From positions 434,001-498,000 of the forward strand of contig NZ_JARGYD010000004.1 of assembly GCF_029168315.1 (NCBI RefSeq): a stretch of 64,000 nucleotides of DNA. The letters run 5' to 3'. The DNA is from Psychromarinibacter halotolerans (GTDB lineage: Bacteria > Pseudomonadota > Alphaproteobacteria > Rhodobacterales > Rhodobacteraceae). This document shows positions 41,489-50,133 of the stretch, in pieces (position 1 is the first letter of the stretch; each line of letters begins with the position of its first letter). A program made the translations under genes and the position numbers. The notes beneath the pieces were generated by a model. That model worked only from the letters and a program-made list of their open reading frames with translations. It did no database searches and was not told the origin of the DNA.

Positions 41489-41686
41489 ATGTCCGCACCC
41501 GACACGAACATCGAAAAACAGACCCGCTGGCACCGAGGCCCGCTGATCGGCATGGCGGTCGTCGTCCTATTCGCGCTTGGCTATGGCGCGTATTACTTGG
41601 GCAATCTTGCCGAAGAAGGAAACAATCCCGACAATCCAGACGTCATTATTGACGGGCGCACCGGCGAAGCGGAAGAAGTTCAATAA
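41489..41686 (+). CDS. Small single-pass membrane protein after trkH
   Basis: A 65-residue protein: ATG at 41489 with an excellent AGGAGG seven bases before it. Hydrophilic N-terminus (MSAPDTNIEKQTRWHRGP), one membrane segment (about 19-40, LIGMAVVVLFALGYGAYYL) and an acidic C-terminal tail. No known family. It probably shares a message with trkH, and might be an accessory subunit; that is inference from position. Confidence 0.7.
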   Translation: MSAPDTNIEKQTRWHRGPLIGMAVVVLFALGYGAYYLGNLAEEGNNPDNPDVIIDGRTGEAEEVQ

Positions 41687-42011
41687 ATTTTCCGCGCGTT
41701 CCGCGTCGAGACTGGCTGATCTTCCAGCCAGTCCGACCGGACCCTGCGCCGCTCGGGTCGTTTCAAAAGCGAAATGGCGCGGGACGCGCCGCAAACCCAA
41801 AAATTTAAGTGGTTAAAAACACTCTTTAACACTTTAAGTTGTAATGATTTCTTTACGATTTTCGCATAGCGGGTATTCCGCCCACGCCGGTCACATCGGC
41901 AATGACTTGCCGGCACGCGATTTTCCCCGGCGACTCCCCGCGCCTTTGGCGTCTTCTTCGGGCGCCTTGCCTTGGAAATTCCGCATTTGCGTGTGATTCC
42001 CGAAATGTCGG
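41687..42011. other. AT-leaning intergenic region, 325 bases, with an inverted repeat
   Basis: No credible gene. Positions about 41800-41880 are distinctly AT-rich for this genome. They contain an inverted repeat AAGTGGTTAAA (41807-41817) / TTTAACACTT (41825-41834), complementary except for one extra G, followed by TTTAAG and TTGTAATGATTT. It is a candidate promoter/operator for the following unassigned gene. Confidence 0.5.
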
Positions 42012-42026
42012 ATGGGGACACTACAA

Positions 42027-42605
42027 ATGTATCATGATGAATTTCCCGATGGGTTCTGGGAAGATTCGAAGTGGGTGTGCTGGGAGGATACCCGGACACA
42101 CTCTGAACTTGGACAAGACGGTGGTGGGCAAGATAAGCCCATGTCGCGTCGAGAGTTGGAAGCGTCACTCAGGTATCTTTGCCCAGAGGCAGATCTTTCC
42201 TTGGTGCCGTATTTCTACCAGCTGCTTTATCTGGCACGGGACTACCACCTCGATACGGGGCGGCACCTGAACGTCTATGCGCAGATCGGCGAACTGCACG
42301 GCGCAATCACCTATGGCATCAGCCTGGCCAAGCTGGGCAATGACCAGTGCGATTGCGAAGACGGCTGCCTGAACGGCGAGTCGGTCAAGATCTGCACGAT
42401 CACGCCCTTCAGCAAAGCGGACGAGATTTCGGTTACGCTGGACGGGACGTTCCAGAAGCTTCTGGTGGTACGCATCGACCGCAACTTCCGGGTGTCGTCG
42501 CGGCTGGTCAGCCGCCGCTGCCTTGTCCGCCAAGAAGAGACGCGGGAGTCGACAAGCGTCGTGCGCGCGCGGTGGGACGACACTGCGAACATGTGCCTGC
42601 ACTGA
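42027..42605 (+). CDS. Hypothetical protein, unassigned
   Basis: A protein of 192 residues if the ATG at 42027 (MYHDEFPDGF) is used; that ATG has GGGG about 10 bases upstream. An in-frame ATG at 42012 would add five residues. I recognise no domain. Seen: aromatic-rich N-terminus with WVCWEDT, a helical middle (RRELEASLRYL, YFYQLLYLARDYH), a Cys-rich turn QCDCEDGC around residue 115, and a basic beta-rich end (LLVVRIDRNFRVSSRLVSRRC). No signal peptide or membrane segment. Base composition is lower in GC than its neighbours. It ends at a strong terminator, so it is a separately expressed gene. Confidence 0.62.
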   Translation: MYHDEFPDGFWEDSKWVCWEDTRTHSELGQDGGGQDKPMSRRELEASLRYLCPEADLSLVPYFYQLLYLARDYHLDTGRHLNVYAQIGELHGAITYGISLAKLGNDQCDCEDGCLNGESVKICTITPFSKADEISVTLDGTFQKLLVVRIDRNFRVSSRLVSRRCLVRQEETRESTSVVRARWDDTANMCLH

Positions 42606-42612
42606 AAGCGAC

Positions 42613-42638
42613 AGCCGCCCCGTAGTAGGGCGGCTTTT
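42613..42638 (+). terminator. Intrinsic terminator of the unassigned gene
   Basis: AGCCGCCC (42613-42620), 7-base loop, GGGCGGCT (42628-42635), then TTTT. Perfect 8-bp stem 8 bases after the stop codon at 42605. Confidence 0.85.
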
Positions 42639-42789
42639 GACTTAGCAGACCTTGCCGTTCCAGAAATGACCGTCGCCCCTGCCGGACGGGCATGGGATCT
42701 CCGCCCGTGTTGCGTCTGTCCGCCCATCTGCCCTATTCAGGGCTGGGCCGCCTTCGGGCGCGCGTTTCTGGACAGGGATGGAACAACAC

Positions 42790-44937
42790 ATGGCGCGAGT
42801 GACGAAAGCCGGGCTTCAGGTCGACGGGCAACTGGCGGAGTTCATCGAGACGCAGGCGGTGCCGGGCACCGGCGTGTCGGTCGATGCGTTCTGGGACGGG
42901 CTGTCGGCCCTGATCCACGACCTTGGCCCGAAAAACCGCGCCCTGCTGGACAAGCGCGCCGCGCTGCAGGCGAAGCTGGACGCGTGGTTTTCTGACCGCA
43001 AGGGCGCCGGGCATGATCCGGAGGCACACGAAGCCTACCTGCGCGAGATCGGCTATCTGGTCGAGGAAGGCGAGGATTTCGCCATCGAGACGACCGGCAT
43101 CGACCCCGAGTTCGCCACCATCGCCGGCCCGCAGCTTGTCGTGCCGATCACCAACGCGCGCTATGCGCTGAACGCCGCGAACGCGCGCTGGGGCTCGCTG
43201 TATGACGCACTGTACGGCACAGACGCGCTGGGCGACACGCCTGCGGGCAAGGGCTATGACGCCGAACGCGGTGGCCGCGTGATCGCATGGGCAAAGGCGC
43301 ATCTGGACAAGGTCGCGCCGCTGGCGGGCGGATCGTGGGCCGATGTGACGTCGCTGAAGGCCGAGGGCGGCACGCTGCTGGTCGAGAACGGCGCCGGAGA
43401 GACCGGACTGGCCGATCCGATGCAGTTCGCGGGTCATTCCGCCGACCCGGCGGCGTTCCTGCTGCGCGTCAACGGGCTGCACATCCAGATCACCGTCGAT
43501 CCCTCGACCCCGGTGGGCCAGCAGGACCCGGCCGGTATCTCGGACATCGCGCTGGAATCGGCGGTGTCGGCGATCATGGACTGCGAGGACTCGGTCGCTT
43601 GCGTCGACGGTGAGGACAAGACGCTGGCCTATGCCAACTGGCTGGGCCTGATGAAGGGCGATCTGACCGAAGAGGTGTCCAAGGGCGGCACCACCTTCAC
43701 CCGCAAGCTGGAAGGCGACCGCACCTATGTCTCGCCCGATGGCGGCAAGCTGGTGCTGAAGGGCCGCGCCATGATGCTGGTGCGGAACGTGGGTCACCTG
43801 ATGACCAACCCCGCGATCCTCGACCGCGACGGCAACGAGGTGTTCGAGGGGCTGATGGACGCCGCCATCACCACGCTGATCGCGATGCACGACCTGTCCA
43901 AGACGGACGGCCTGCGCAACTCGGTCGCCGGATCGGTCTATGTCGTGAAGCCCAAGATGCATGGCCCCGAAGAGGTCGCCTTCGCGGATGAGATTTTCAC
44001 GCGGGTCGAGCAGATGCTGGGCCTTCCGGCCAATACCGTGAAACTGGGCATCATGGACGAGGAACGTCGCACCAGCGTGAACCTCAAGGAATGCATCCGC
44101 GCCGCGAAAAACCGGGTGGCCTTCATCAACACCGGCTTCCTCGACCGCACCGGGGACGAGATCCACACCGCAATGGAAGCGGGGCCGATGATCCGCAAGG
44201 GCGAGATGAAGAACGCCAAGTGGATCGCAAGCTACGAGGATCGCAACGTCGATATCGGGCTGGCCTGCGGGCTTCAGGGCAAGGCGCAGATCGGCAAGGG
44301 CATGTGGGCGATGCCGGACCTGATGGCCGATATGCTGAAGGCCAAGATCGGCCACCCGAAGGCGGGCGCGACCTGTGCTTGGGTGCCGTCGCCGACCGCC
44401 GCGACGCTGCACGCCACCCACTACCACGAGGTTGACGTGTTCGCGGTGCAGGACGGCATCGCCGCCGGCGGTCCGCGCGGCACGCTGTCGGACCTGCTGA
44501 CGGTGCCGGTGATGACGGGTCAGAACCTGTCCGACGAGGACATCGCCGCCGAGATCGAGAACAACGCCCAAGGCATCCTTGGCTATGTCGTGCGCTGGGT
44601 CGATCAGGGCGTCGGCTGTTCCAAGGTGCCCGACATCAACGACATCGGCCTGATGGAAGACCGCGCCACCTGCCGGATCTCCAGTCAGGCGCTGGCGAAC
44701 TGGCTGCACCACGGTGTCGTCAGCCGCGAACAGGTGATGGCCGCGCTGAAGAAGATGGCCGCGGTCGTGGATCGTCAGAACGAAGGCGACGCGGCTTACC
44801 GCCCGATGGCGCCTGACTTCGACGGCATCGCGTTCCAGGCTGCCTGCGATCTGGTGTTCAAGGGGGTCGACCAGCCCTCGGGCTACACCGAGCCGGTGCT
44901 GCACGCCCGCCGCCTGCAATTGAAGGCCAAAGGGTAG
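42790..44937 (+). CDS. glcB: Malate synthase G
   Basis: Condenses glyoxylate and acetyl-CoA to malate. The 715-residue single chain is the G isoform: VPITNARYALNAANARWGSLYDALYGTD near the N-terminus, DCEDSVACVDGEDK with catalytic acidic residues, GRAMMLVRNVGHLM, and GLWAMPDLM-like GMWAMPDLM near the CoA site. The start at 42790 (MARVTKAGLQV) is preferred to the ATG at 42778, whose ribosome site is too close. No isocitrate lyase is nearby; members of this group often use the ethylmalonyl-CoA pathway, where malate synthase acts as well. Confidence 0.95.
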   Translation: MARVTKAGLQVDGQLAEFIETQAVPGTGVSVDAFWDGLSALIHDLGPKNRALLDKRAALQAKLDAWFSDRKGAGHDPEAHEAYLREIGYLVEEGEDFAIETTGIDPEFATIAGPQLVVPITNARYALNAANARWGSLYDALYGTDALGDTPAGKGYDAERGGRVIAWAKAHLDKVAPLAGGSWADVTSLKAEGGTLLVENGAGETGLADPMQFAGHSADPAAFLLRVNGLHIQITVDPSTPVGQQDPAGISDIALESAVSAIMDCEDSVACVDGEDKTLAYANWLGLMKGDLTEEVSKGGTTFTRKLEGDRTYVSPDGGKLVLKGRAMMLVRNVGHLMTNPAILDRDGNEVFEGLMDAAITTLIAMHDLSKTDGLRNSVAGSVYVVKPKMHGPEEVAFADEIFTRVEQMLGLPANTVKLGIMDEERRTSVNLKECIRAAKNRVAFINTGFLDRTGDEIHTAMEAGPMIRKGEMKNAKWIASYEDRNVDIGLACGLQGKAQIGKGMWAMPDLMADMLKAKIGHPKAGATCAWVPSPTAATLHATHYHEVDVFAVQDGIAAGGPRGTLSDLLTVPVMTGQNLSDEDIAAEIENNAQGILGYVVRWVDQGVGCSKVPDINDIGLMEDRATCRISSQALANWLHHGVVSREQVMAALKKMAAVVDRQNEGDAAYRPMAPDFDGIAFQAACDLVFKGVDQPSGYTEPVLHARRLQLKAKG

Positions 44938-44960
44938 GGCGCGCGATCCCCGCATGCATG

Positions 44961-44983
44961 GGGTGCGCGGAGACCGCGCACCC
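44961..44983. repeat. GC-rich hairpin unit, first copy
   Basis: GGGTGCGCGG-aga-CCGCGCACCC: perfect 10-bp arms with a 3-base loop, 24 bases after the glcB stop. Followed by CTACGGG. A second copy lies 48 bases further on. Probably an mRNA-end or REP-like element. Confidence 0.7.
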
Positions 44984-45009
44984 TACGGGTTGGCTTGCCG
45001 CTTGCATCC

Positions 45010-45031
45010 GGTGCGCGGTGGACCGCGCACC
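45010..45031. repeat. GC-rich hairpin unit, second copy
   Basis: GGTGCGCGGT-gg-ACCGCGCACC: perfect 10-bp arms with a 2-base loop, followed by CTGCGGA. The same unit as 44961-44983. Both lie in the 315-base gap between glcB and the puuD-like gene; the rest of that gap has no credible gene, only C-rich sequence. Confidence 0.7.
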
Positions 45032-45252
45032 CTGCGGATCGCCTCGGGTTCGCCGCCCCCGTGGATCACCACACAACACGCCACCCGCGCACCGCCCGCG
45101 CACCGCACGCCTCACTCCACCCAACCCTCACCGACTGCCCGTTTCGCAGGCATGTGCTGACGGGGCGGGCGGCCTGTGCGCCTGTGCTCTCGACCATCGG
45201 CCGTTCAGGGCTTATGTATCGTCTGTCAGCGACACAGCGAGCAGGAAGACAC

Positions 45253-46029
45253 ATGGCACGGCCCATCGTCGGCATCATCGGCAACAGCCACCTGATCAAT
45301 GACCGCTACCGGGTGCACGGGGCAGGGCTTCACTGCAGCCGCGCCGTGGCCAAGGTGTCGCAATGTACGCCGCTGATCGTTCCCACCGACCCGGACCTGG
45401 TGTCGGTCGAGGAACTGATGGACCAGTGCGACGGCTTCCTGTTCACCGGCGGCCGTCCCAATGTCCACCCGAACGAATATGGCCACGACGAAACCGAAGC
45501 GCACGGCACCTTCGACCGGGATCGCGACCGCATCGCGCTTCCGCTGGTGCGCGCCCTGACCGAACGCGGGCAGCCCTACCTTGGCGTCTGCCGCGGGTTC
45601 CAAGAGGTCGCGGTGGCCTACGGTTCGACCCTGCACCCCGAGATCCGCGAGCTTCCGGGCCGCATGAACCACCGGATGCCGCCCGACGGCACCGAGGAAG
45701 AGGTCTTCGCCCTGCGCCAGAAGGTGACGTTTCAGGACGGCGGCCCCTTCGCGGCGCTGATGGGCGACACGGTCGTCATGACCAACACCCTGCACGGGCA
45801 GGGCGTGGACGAGACCGGCGACCGGATCGTGATCGACGGTGTGGCCGACGACGGCACGCCCGAGGCGCTGTACGTCAAGGGCGCCTCTGGCTTCACGCTG
45901 TCGGTGCAATGGCACCCGGAATACAACGCCGAGAACGACCCGGTGTCGCAAAAGCTGTTCGGCGCCTTCGGCGACGCGGTTCGCGACTGGGCCGCGTGCG
46001 GCGCGCGTCCCAAGCTGAAAAGCGCCTGA
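45253..46029 (+). CDS. puuD: Gamma-glutamyl-gamma-aminobutyrate hydrolase-like (peptidase C26)
   Basis: A 258-residue class I amidotransferase-fold hydrolase, start at 45253 after AGGAAG. Seen: IVGIIGNSHLIN, DGFLFTGGRPNVHP, the nucleophile Cys in GVCRGFQEVAVAYGSTLHPEI, and QWHPEY near the end, as in PuuD. This would release GABA from gamma-glutamyl-GABA, completing the pathway begun by the puuA/puuB genes 7 kb away. The frame is open for 85 codons upstream, but that part lies in repeat-rich intergenic sequence. Confidence 0.84.
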   Translation: MARPIVGIIGNSHLINDRYRVHGAGLHCSRAVAKVSQCTPLIVPTDPDLVSVEELMDQCDGFLFTGGRPNVHPNEYGHDETEAHGTFDRDRDRIALPLVRALTERGQPYLGVCRGFQEVAVAYGSTLHPEIRELPGRMNHRMPPDGTEEEVFALRQKVTFQDGGPFAALMGDTVVMTNTLHGQGVDETGDRIVIDGVADDGTPEALYVKGASGFTLSVQWHPEYNAENDPVSQKLFGAFGDAVRDWAACGARPKLKSA

Positions 46030-46167
46030 TCGCCCAAAGCAGACCCCGGCCGATCCCTTCGGATCGACTAAAAACCACTTAAATGCCTAGGCAAAAGCCG
46101 CATTCCTGCCCTTTTCCCTTCCCACTGTATCGGGAACGGAAACGACCGGGTGGGAACTGGGGCGGTG

Positions 46168-47478
46168 GTGGCACTCTCGAACGACACGACGCAGACCGCG
46201 GACACCCGCGTTCGCCTTGGCGCGGCGTTGATCCTTCTGGGCGCCGTCATGTCCATCGGCATCCGCTTTATGTGGAATACGCATCCCCCTGATCTTTCAG
46301 CGATCTACATGGCCGGCTGGCTGTTCGCACACGACCGGTTCGACCTTGTCTATGCCGCGCCTGAAGGCTTCTTCGGCGGCACCCCCCCGGCATGGATGCC
46401 CGCGCTGCAAGAGATCGGCCTGTATGGCGGCGAGGTGCTGCCTTACGTCTACCCGCCCCTGTGGGCCGCGCTGGTCTCGCCGCTGGCGGGCGCGCTGGAG
46501 CCGCAGACGTTCTTCCGTGCCGCCGATATCGTGCTGGTCTGCCTTCTGGCCGCCAGCAGCCTTGTCGCGTGGCGGATGGCGCGCGGCTGGGCCATGCCGC
46601 TGTGGGCATGGATCGCGGTCAGTGCCGTGGCGCTTCTGACATCGCTGACAAGCTTCATGGCGATGGTGCAATTGCAGCCGCATATCCTTGTGGTGTTCCT
46701 GACGCTGCTGGCCTTCGAACGCTACGGCGCCGGGCGGTCATGGCTGGGCGGCGCGCTGCTGGGCATCGCGGCGGCGCTGAAGCTTGGGCCCGCCGCGCTG
46801 ATCCTGATCTTCCTTGCCAACCGCGACTGGCGCGCGCTGGGCGGGTTCGCGACGGCGGCGCTGGGCTGCGCGGCGCTTAGCCTTGTGCTGGCCGGCCCCG
46901 ACCTGCATCACGCCTTCTTGGCCAGCGTCACGAACGCTGTGGCGGGCACGCAGATCACCGGCGTGACCTTTTCGGCCGAGGTCGTGCTGAACGGCATCGC
47001 GTCGGCGCTGGGCATGGCAGAGACCATCGACATGACCGCCCGCAACGTGCGGATCGGGGAAACGCCGCTGGTGTTCGGCCTGCTGGGCAAACTGGCGATG
47101 CTGGCCGGTCTGGTGTGGGGTTACCACGTCACGGCGCCGCTGGACCGCCGGCAAAGGCTGGTGGCGCGGCTGTTCCTGCTGGGCCTGCTGGTGGGGCTGT
47201 TCGGTCCGCTTGGCTGGGTGTTCTACTTCCTGCCGCAAATCTTCCTGCTGCCCGCGTTGGTGGGGCTTCTGCCGCTGCGCCCGGCGCTGTACTGCCTTGG
47301 CGGCGGGTTGGTGTTCCTGAGCTGGCCGTTCTTCCTGCTGGTCGGCATGAACGTCGCGGGCGACTTCCCCCGCGCCGCGCTGGGGGCGCTGGTGCTGCTG
47401 GCCCTGTTCGTCGGCGTGACAGCCAGCCTGTCCCGCACGACCGGACGCGAACGCCTCCCCGCCGCGCTGGCAGCCTGA
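46168..47478 (+). CDS. GT87 (DUF2029)-type membrane glycosyltransferase
   Basis: A polytopic membrane protein of about 436 residues with some 10-11 membrane segments. Between the first two lies DLSAIYMAGWLFAHDRFDLVYAAPEGFF, the periplasmic loop with the catalytic Asp typical of polyprenyl-phosphate-sugar-dependent GT-C enzymes, then YPPLWAALVSPL. Start is uncertain: GTGs at 46150, 46165 and 46168 are in frame; 46168 has a GGGGCGG stretch nearby. The donor and acceptor are unknown. Confidence 0.8.
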   Translation: MALSNDTTQTADTRVRLGAALILLGAVMSIGIRFMWNTHPPDLSAIYMAGWLFAHDRFDLVYAAPEGFFGGTPPAWMPALQEIGLYGGEVLPYVYPPLWAALVSPLAGALEPQTFFRAADIVLVCLLAASSLVAWRMARGWAMPLWAWIAVSAVALLTSLTSFMAMVQLQPHILVVFLTLLAFERYGAGRSWLGGALLGIAAALKLGPAALILIFLANRDWRALGGFATAALGCAALSLVLAGPDLHHAFLASVTNAVAGTQITGVTFSAEVVLNGIASALGMAETIDMTARNVRIGETPLVFGLLGKLAMLAGLVWGYHVTAPLDRRQRLVARLFLLGLLVGLFGPLGWVFYFLPQIFLLPALVGLLPLRPALYCLGGGLVFLSWPFFLLVGMNVAGDFPRAALGALVLLALFVGVTASLSRTTGRERLPAALAA

Positions 47479-47672
47479 CGCGAGAGCTTCAGCGCCCACG
47501 CCACAGCCCCCGGTTGTGGCCGCTGACGCCGGGCGAACCGCAGCGTTGAAAACGCCCCGTGCGGTCATCGCCATCCTGCCACACCCACCCGTTAATCCGG
47601 AGGGCCACACAAGGCAGTGCCTTGTATTGTCGTGGATTCTGGGGCTTGAGTGGAACAAAGGGGGCACGACCG

Positions 47673-48572
47673 ATGCCATTGGCAATGAACCGCGAGGTTT
47701 TCATAACCTGCGCCGTGACCGGGTCCGGTGCGACGCAGGACCGGTCGCCGCATGTCCCGCGGTCACCGGCAGAGATCGCGTCCAGCGCCATCGATGCGGC
47801 CAAGGCCGGGGCGGCGGTCGTCCATTGCCACGTCCGCGACCCCGACACCGGGGCGCCGTCGCGCGATCCTGCGTTGTACCGCGAAGTGACCGATCGCATC
47901 CGATCCTCGGACGTCGATGTCGTGCTGAACCTCACCGCCGGGATGGGCGGCGATCTGGTGCTGGGCTCGACCGATGCACCGCTGCCGCCGGGGGCAGGGA
48001 CCGACATGATCGGCGCCGAGTCGCGTGTCGCCCACATCCGCGATTGCCTGCCCGAGATCTGCACCCTCGACTGCGGTACGATGAACTTCGCCGAAGCCGA
48101 TTACGTGATGGTCAACACCCCCGGAATGCTGCGGGCGATGGGCGCGATCATGACCGAGCTTGGCGTGAAGCCCGAGATCGAGGCGTTCGACACCGGCCAC
48201 CTATGGTTCGCCAAGCAGCTGGTGGACGAAGGCGTGCTGAACGACCCCGCGCTGGTGCAGCTGTGCATGGGCGTGCCGTGGGGCGCGCCGGACGACCTGA
48301 ACACCTTCATGGCGATGGTGAACGCGATCCCCGACGGCTGGACCTTCTCGGCCTTCGCGCTGGGGCGCCACCAGATGCCGTTCGTCGCCGCCTCGGTGCT
48401 GGCGGGCGGCAATGTGCGGGTCGGGCTGGAAGACAACCTGATGCTGGATCGCGGGGTGCTGGCCACCAACGCCCAGCTGGTCGAACGCGCGGTGGGCGTG
48501 ATCGAGGGGATCGGCGCGACCGTGATCGGCCCCGAAGACGTGCGCCGCAAGCTGAACCTGAAGAAACGGTAG
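47673..48572 (+). CDS. BKACE-family enzyme, probable 3-dehydrocarnitine cleavage enzyme
   Basis: A 299-residue member of the beta-keto acid cleavage enzyme family (DUF849), a Zn-dependent TIM barrel. Seen: VVHCHVRDPDTG with the HxH metal ligands, EICTLDCGTMNF, EIEAFDTGHL and VRVGLEDNL. These enzymes exchange a beta-keto acid with acetyl-CoA. Because a carnitine dehydrogenase-like gene follows, the likely reaction is dehydrocarnitine plus acetyl-CoA to betaine plus acetoacetyl-CoA. The start at 47673 follows AAAGGGGG; the ATG at 47685 is an alternative. Confidence 0.85.
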   Translation: MPLAMNREVFITCAVTGSGATQDRSPHVPRSPAEIASSAIDAAKAGAAVVHCHVRDPDTGAPSRDPALYREVTDRIRSSDVDVVLNLTAGMGGDLVLGSTDAPLPPGAGTDMIGAESRVAHIRDCLPEICTLDCGTMNFAEADYVMVNTPGMLRAMGAIMTELGVKPEIEAFDTGHLWFAKQLVDEGVLNDPALVQLCMGVPWGAPDDLNTFMAMVNAIPDGWTFSAFALGRHQMPFVAASVLAGGNVRVGLEDNLMLDRGVLATNAQLVERAVGVIEGIGATVIGPEDVRRKLNLKKR

Positions 48573-48589
48573 AAAGGTCCATTGAAGCC

Positions 48590-49090
48590 ATGACGCCGCG
48601 TACTCTGATCCTTCTCGCGATGCTCGGTCTGACCGCCGCCTGTGGTCAGGTCGAACGGGTGTTCCCGTTCGGCGGGATGCGCGACACCGCGCCCGCTGCC
48701 GCCGCCGAGCCTGACAGCGAACTTCCCGATCCCGACATGCCGGGCGACGGTGAACCCGGCCCCGAGGTGCAGGCAGAGCCGCCGCCGCCCGAGGCGCCGC
48801 TGATGACGCCTGCGCGCAACCCGGTGATCGACCCCTCGAACCTTGATGCGCTGGATAGCGAAAGGGTGATCTGCGAGGAAAAGGGCGGCCGCTGGAGCCG
48901 CGCGGGCAATTCGTCGGCCTACGCCTGCGTGTTCCCGACACGGGACGCCAACAAGGCCTGCACCGCAGCAACGCAATGCGAAGGCTACTGCCTTGCCCGG
49001 TCGAAGACCTGCGCGCCGGTGAAGCCGCTGTTCGGCTGCAATGAAATCCTGTCGTCCTCCGGGGCGCTTCAGAACGTGTGCGTGAACTGA
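48590..49090 (+). CDS. Putative lipoprotein with a Cys-rich C-terminal domain
   Basis: A 166-residue protein with a lipobox LTAAC (Cys18) after a short hydrophobic signal. Residues about 30-75 are a Pro/Glu/Asp-rich linker (PDSELPDPDMPGDGE, EPPPPEAP). The C-terminal ~80 residues have six cysteines (ICEE, YACVF, KACTAATQCEGYC, KTCAP, GCNE, VCVN among them), probably disulphide-bonded in the periplasm. No family recognised. It starts 17 bases after the BKACE stop and ends 2 bases before the carnitine dehydrogenase start, so it is inside that operon. Confidence 0.75.
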   Translation: MTPRTLILLAMLGLTAACGQVERVFPFGGMRDTAPAAAAEPDSELPDPDMPGDGEPGPEVQAEPPPPEAPLMTPARNPVIDPSNLDALDSERVICEEKGGRWSRAGNSSAYACVFPTRDANKACTAATQCEGYCLARSKTCAPVKPLFGCNEILSSSGALQNVCVN

Positions 49091-49092
49091 TC

Positions 49093-50073
49093 ATGGCCGG
49101 ACATGTCGCGATTATCGGCGGAGGTGTGATCGGGGGCGGCTGGGCCGCCCGTTTCGCGCTGATGGGCTGGGAGGTCCGCGTGTTCGACCCCGCGCCCGAA
49201 GCCGCGCGCCGCGTGCAAGAGGTGCTTGCCGGCGCGCGCGAGGCGCTGCCCCGTGTGCTGGATGCGCCGCTGCCGCCCGAGGGCGAGGTGGTGTTCACCA
49301 CCACCATGTCCGAGGCAGTGACCGGCGCCCGCTGGATTCAGGAAAGCGTGCCCGAGCGGCTGGAGCTGAAGCAGACGATCTACCAGACGCTGCAAAGCCA
49401 CGTCGACCCGGCGGCGGTGATCGCCTCGTCCACGTCGGGCTTTAAGCCGTCGGACCTTCAGGCCATGTCGCGGCGGCCCGAGCAGATCATCGTCGCGCAC
49501 CCCTTCGTCCCGGTCTATCTGCTGCCCGCGGTCGAGATCGCCGGGTCCGACATTACGCCTCCCGAGGTTCTGGACACAGCCGAAGACTTCCTGACCGGCA
49601 TCGGCATGTATCCCCTGCGGCTGGCGCAAGAGATCGACGCCCACATCGCCGACCGCCTGCTGGAAGCCGTCTGGCGAGAGGCGCTGTGGCTGGTCAAGGA
49701 CGGCATCGCCACGACCGAACAGGTCGACGACGCGATCCGCATGGGGTTCGGCCTGCGCTGGGCGCAGATGGGCCTGTTCGAGACGTACCGCCTCGGCGGC
49801 GGCGAAGGCGGGATGCGGCAGTTCCTGCACCAGTTCGGCCCGGCACTACAGTGGCCGTGGACCAAGCTGACCGACGTTCCCGAGATGGACGAGGAACTGG
49901 TCGAGACCATCGCCACCCAGTCCGACGCGCAATCCGGCGCCTACGAGATCCCCGAGTTGGAGAAGATCCGCGACGGCAACCTCGTGGCCCTGCTGAACGC
50001 GCTGAAGCAGCAGGACTGGGGCGCGGGCGCCGTGCTGAAGGGCGTCGAGGCGCGGTTGAAGTCGGGCGGTTAG
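49093..50073 (+). CDS. lcdH: L-carnitine dehydrogenase-like 3-hydroxyacyl-CoA dehydrogenase family protein
   Basis: A 326-residue NAD-dependent dehydrogenase: AIIGGGVIGGGWAARFALMGWEVRVFDP at the N-terminus, SSTSGFKPSDLQA, AHPFVPVYLLPAVEI and a helical C-terminal 3HCDH domain. The start at 49093 (MAGHVAIIGGG) matches carnitine dehydrogenases. In several alphaproteobacteria this enzyme is fused to a thioesterase; here the chain ends after the dehydrogenase. With the BKACE gene it would convert carnitine to glycine betaine and acetoacetyl-CoA. Substrate assignment rests on gene context. Confidence 0.85.
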   Translation: MAGHVAIIGGGVIGGGWAARFALMGWEVRVFDPAPEAARRVQEVLAGAREALPRVLDAPLPPEGEVVFTTTMSEAVTGARWIQESVPERLELKQTIYQTLQSHVDPAAVIASSTSGFKPSDLQAMSRRPEQIIVAHPFVPVYLLPAVEIAGSDITPPEVLDTAEDFLTGIGMYPLRLAQEIDAHIADRLLEAVWREALWLVKDGIATTEQVDDAIRMGFGLRWAQMGLFETYRLGGGEGGMRQFLHQFGPALQWPWTKLTDVPEMDEELVETIATQSDAQSGAYEIPELEKIRDGNLVALLNALKQQDWGAGAVLKGVEARLKSGG

Positions 50074-50133
50074 GACCTTTCTGAAGGTACAGAGGGCGTC
50101 AGGTCTTTTTAATCGTCTGCACCGCGCCTGCGG

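Noticed and set aside
42733..44955. 740-codon open frame antisense to glcB
   Set aside because: Shadow of glcB; no ribosome site, no recognisable domain, and the plus-strand malate synthase is certain.
50074..50133. GACCT...AGGTC followed by TTTTT after the carnitine dehydrogenase gene
   Set aside because: A 5-bp stem with a loop of over 20 bases is too weak to call as a terminator.
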